Shown here: piece after piece, positions 63,263 through 64,000 of the stretch
Position numbering within the stretch: position 1 is the stretch's first letter
How the letters are laid out: the number at the start of each line of letters is the position of its first letter
Source: Roseobacter sp.
Lineage (GTDB): Bacteria > Pseudomonadota > Alphaproteobacteria > Rhodobacterales > Rhodobacteraceae
DNA length: 64,000 nt
Assembly: GCA_002731875.1 (NCBI GenBank)
Contig: PCCY01000020.1
Span: 143,944 to 207,943, forward strand
Direction of reading: 5' to 3'
Program-made: the position numbers and the translations under genes
Notes under the pieces: generated by a model
Told to the model about the DNA's origin: nothing
What the model saw: the letters and a program-made list of their open reading frames with translations, nothing else
Database searches by the model: none

Positions 63263-63640
63263 ATGAAAACCGCGCAAGAGTATCTCGACGACGCGAATGC
63301 TGTGGTCCCGAAAATGGACGTTAAGGATGCGATAGCCAAACATGCGGAGGGTAACGGCATTTTCATCGATGTGCGCGATTCTGCGGCTATCGCCGAAACT
63401 GGTACTATCAAGGGCGCGCACCGGGTTCCTCGGGGCATGATCGAATTTCGGGCCGATCCCAAAGCCGAGGCTCTGTATGATCCCGTCTTCAAGAAGGATG
63501 CCGAAATCTATCTGATTTGTGGTGCAGGGGGCCAGGCTGCCCTGTCGGGCAAGACTCTGCACGACATGGGATATACCAATGTAACGAATATTGGTGGTTT
63601 CCCCGGCTGGAAAGACGCAGGCGGCCCGACCGAAGCCTAA
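63263..63640 (+). CDS. Single-domain rhodanese
   Basis: A 125-residue rhodanese-like sulfurtransferase. FIDVRDSAAIAETGTIKGAH near 40 and GAHRVPRGMIEF are the family blocks, and the catalytic cysteine is in YLICGAGGQAALSG near 92. The active loop CGAGGQ lacks the usual arginine of CRxGxR, so substrate preference may differ. GGAAAGGAAA upstream fixes the ATG at 63263. It lies between cmk and rpsA and is probably its own unit, as a strong hairpin follows. Confidence 0.88.
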   Translation: MKTAQEYLDDANAVVPKMDVKDAIAKHAEGNGIFIDVRDSAAIAETGTIKGAHRVPRGMIEFRADPKAEALYDPVFKKDAEIYLICGAGGQAALSGKTLHDMGYTNVTNIGGFPGWKDAGGPTEA

Positions 63641-63651
63641 CCGTCCAACCA

Positions 63652-63686
63652 CCCTCGCAGAGCCCGTCGGCAAGGCTTTGTGAGGG
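63652..63686 (+). terminator. Long hairpin after the rhodanese gene
   Basis: CCCTCGCAGAGCC (63652-63664) pairs with GGCTTTGTGAGGG (63674-63686), 13 bp with two G-T wobbles and a nine-base loop. No T run follows, so it may stop transcription weakly or protect the mRNA end. Confidence 0.65.
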
Positions 63687-63959
63687 CCCGCGCGTCAGGC
63701 CAGCCCGGTGCACTCTGATAGCGGACTACACCGACAAGTCTGGTTGTGCTTGCGCTTGCCACCCATCTATTTTTCCTTTATATGCGCGAATGTCTAAGGG
63801 GCGGCTACAGCTTCGGACACGATATATCAGGCAGGGTCGGTTTTGTCCGGCCCTCTTTGCTTTTTGTGCCGAACACCATCACGGACGACATCTTCAACCA
63901 TAGACCGGCGGAGACAACCGCGCGGCCAGAAACCAAATGCTAAAGGAAAATCAAGCTAC
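63687..63959 (+). promoter_or_regulatory. rpsA promoter and leader with terminator-like hairpin
   Basis: The 319 bp between the rhodanese gene and rpsA hold no gene. TTGCGC...CTTTATATGC near 63750-63785 could be a promoter. AGGGTCGG (63833-63840) pairs with CCGGCCCT (63847-63854), followed by CTTTGCTTTTT, a terminator-like element about 95 bp before rpsA. It could be an attenuator or a terminator for upstream read-through. Confidence 0.4.
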
Positions 63960-64000
63960 ATGGCTATGAACTCAATGGAAGACTTCGAAGCACTTTTGGA
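63960..64000 (+). CDS. rpsA: 30S ribosomal protein S1, 5' end only
   Basis: The window ends 41 bases into this gene. The visible start, MAMNSMEDFEALL, matches the acidic N-terminus of alphaproteobacterial S1 (MEEFEALL). AAAGGAAAA upstream is a good ribosome site. The cmk-rpsA neighbourhood supports the call. Nothing can be said about the S1 repeats, which are outside the window. Confidence 0.8.
   Translation, partial: MAMNSMEDFEALL

Noticed and set aside
63517..63943. Overlapping frames between the rhodanese gene and rpsA
   Set aside because: They lie across hairpins and the rpsA leader, with arginine- and cysteine-rich nonsense composition.
1..64000. CRISPR arrays, prophage, integrase, tRNA or rRNA genes
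   Set aside because: No regularly spaced direct repeats, no phage or recombinase motifs, and no tRNA- or rRNA-like sequence were seen when reading through.

Overview
The window reads as a continuous stretch of chromosome from a marine-type alphaproteobacterium of the Rhodobacteraceae (Roseobacter group). The supporting signs are: an irr gene divergent from fabA-fabB-fabI; a SAM/SAH-type riboswitch directly before metK (a class known from Rhodobacterales); the miaB / phoH-ybeY-corC-lnt order; MerR-controlled fatty-acid genes; and repeated intergenic hairpins with a GGCAAAATGAA arm. I cannot name a genus from sequence alone. I see no rRNA, tRNA, CRISPR array, transposase, integrase or prophage. 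Most of the window is core and catabolic metabolism rather than a mobile island.

Layout. 1-3.5 kb: nadK, a stress-type csbD with an ECF-like promoter, prpE, and a tiny basic protein. 3.5-9.7 kb: malic enzyme, then a nucleoside salvage run (cdd, deoA, deoB, upp). 9.8-16 kb: a secreted SPOR protein, a GDSL hydrolase with an M48-like pseudo-peptidase, a GNAT, an acyl-CoA ligase and a sulfotransferase. 16-23.3 kb (minus strand): a beta-oxidation cluster of merR, a DmdC-like acyl-CoA dehydrogenase, a ribbon-helix-helix-like small protein, gst, fadA, a coupled small gene and fadB. 23.5-27.4 kb: a LuxR solo, a second MerR paralogue, two hotdog thioesterases and a MATE pump. 27.4-33.5 kb: arsC, pyrD, DUF1330 and DUF952 genes, a periplasmic 5'-nucleotidase, an MFS transporter and a cupredoxin-like protein without copper ligands. 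33.5-38 kb: a LysR regulator divergent from a frameshifted glutaryl-CoA dehydrogenase, and a fused E1 dehydrogenase. 38-46 kb (minus strand): a catabolic cluster of an enolase-superfamily dehydratase, a Zn alcohol dehydrogenase, pcaB, pcaD, two more alpha/beta hydrolases, a PLP dehydratase and a 2-haloacid dehalogenase. 46-52 kb: an FKBP, an RNA methyltransferase, fabI-fabB-fabA, irr and an unknown protein. 52-64 kb: miaB, an OmpA-like protein and lipoprotein pair, phoH-ybeY-corC-lnt, the riboswitch and metK, trmB, aroA-cmk, a rhodanese and the first bases of rpsA.

The most interesting signals are these. A short two-cysteine module (VDxxGC ... VC, cysteines exactly 25 residues apart) occurs in three exported proteins: the SPOR protein, the OmpA-like protein and the adjacent lipoprotein. 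Since SPOR and OmpA domains bind peptidoglycan, this suggests an undescribed cell-wall-associated module. The glutaryl-CoA dehydrogenase carries a one-base deletion followed within 15 bases by a run of seven G that would restore the frame by -1 slippage. A family of hairpin repeats recurs at seven intergenic sites. Two dyads between merR and luxR look like MerR operators. I found no clear multi-gene system of an unknown kind.
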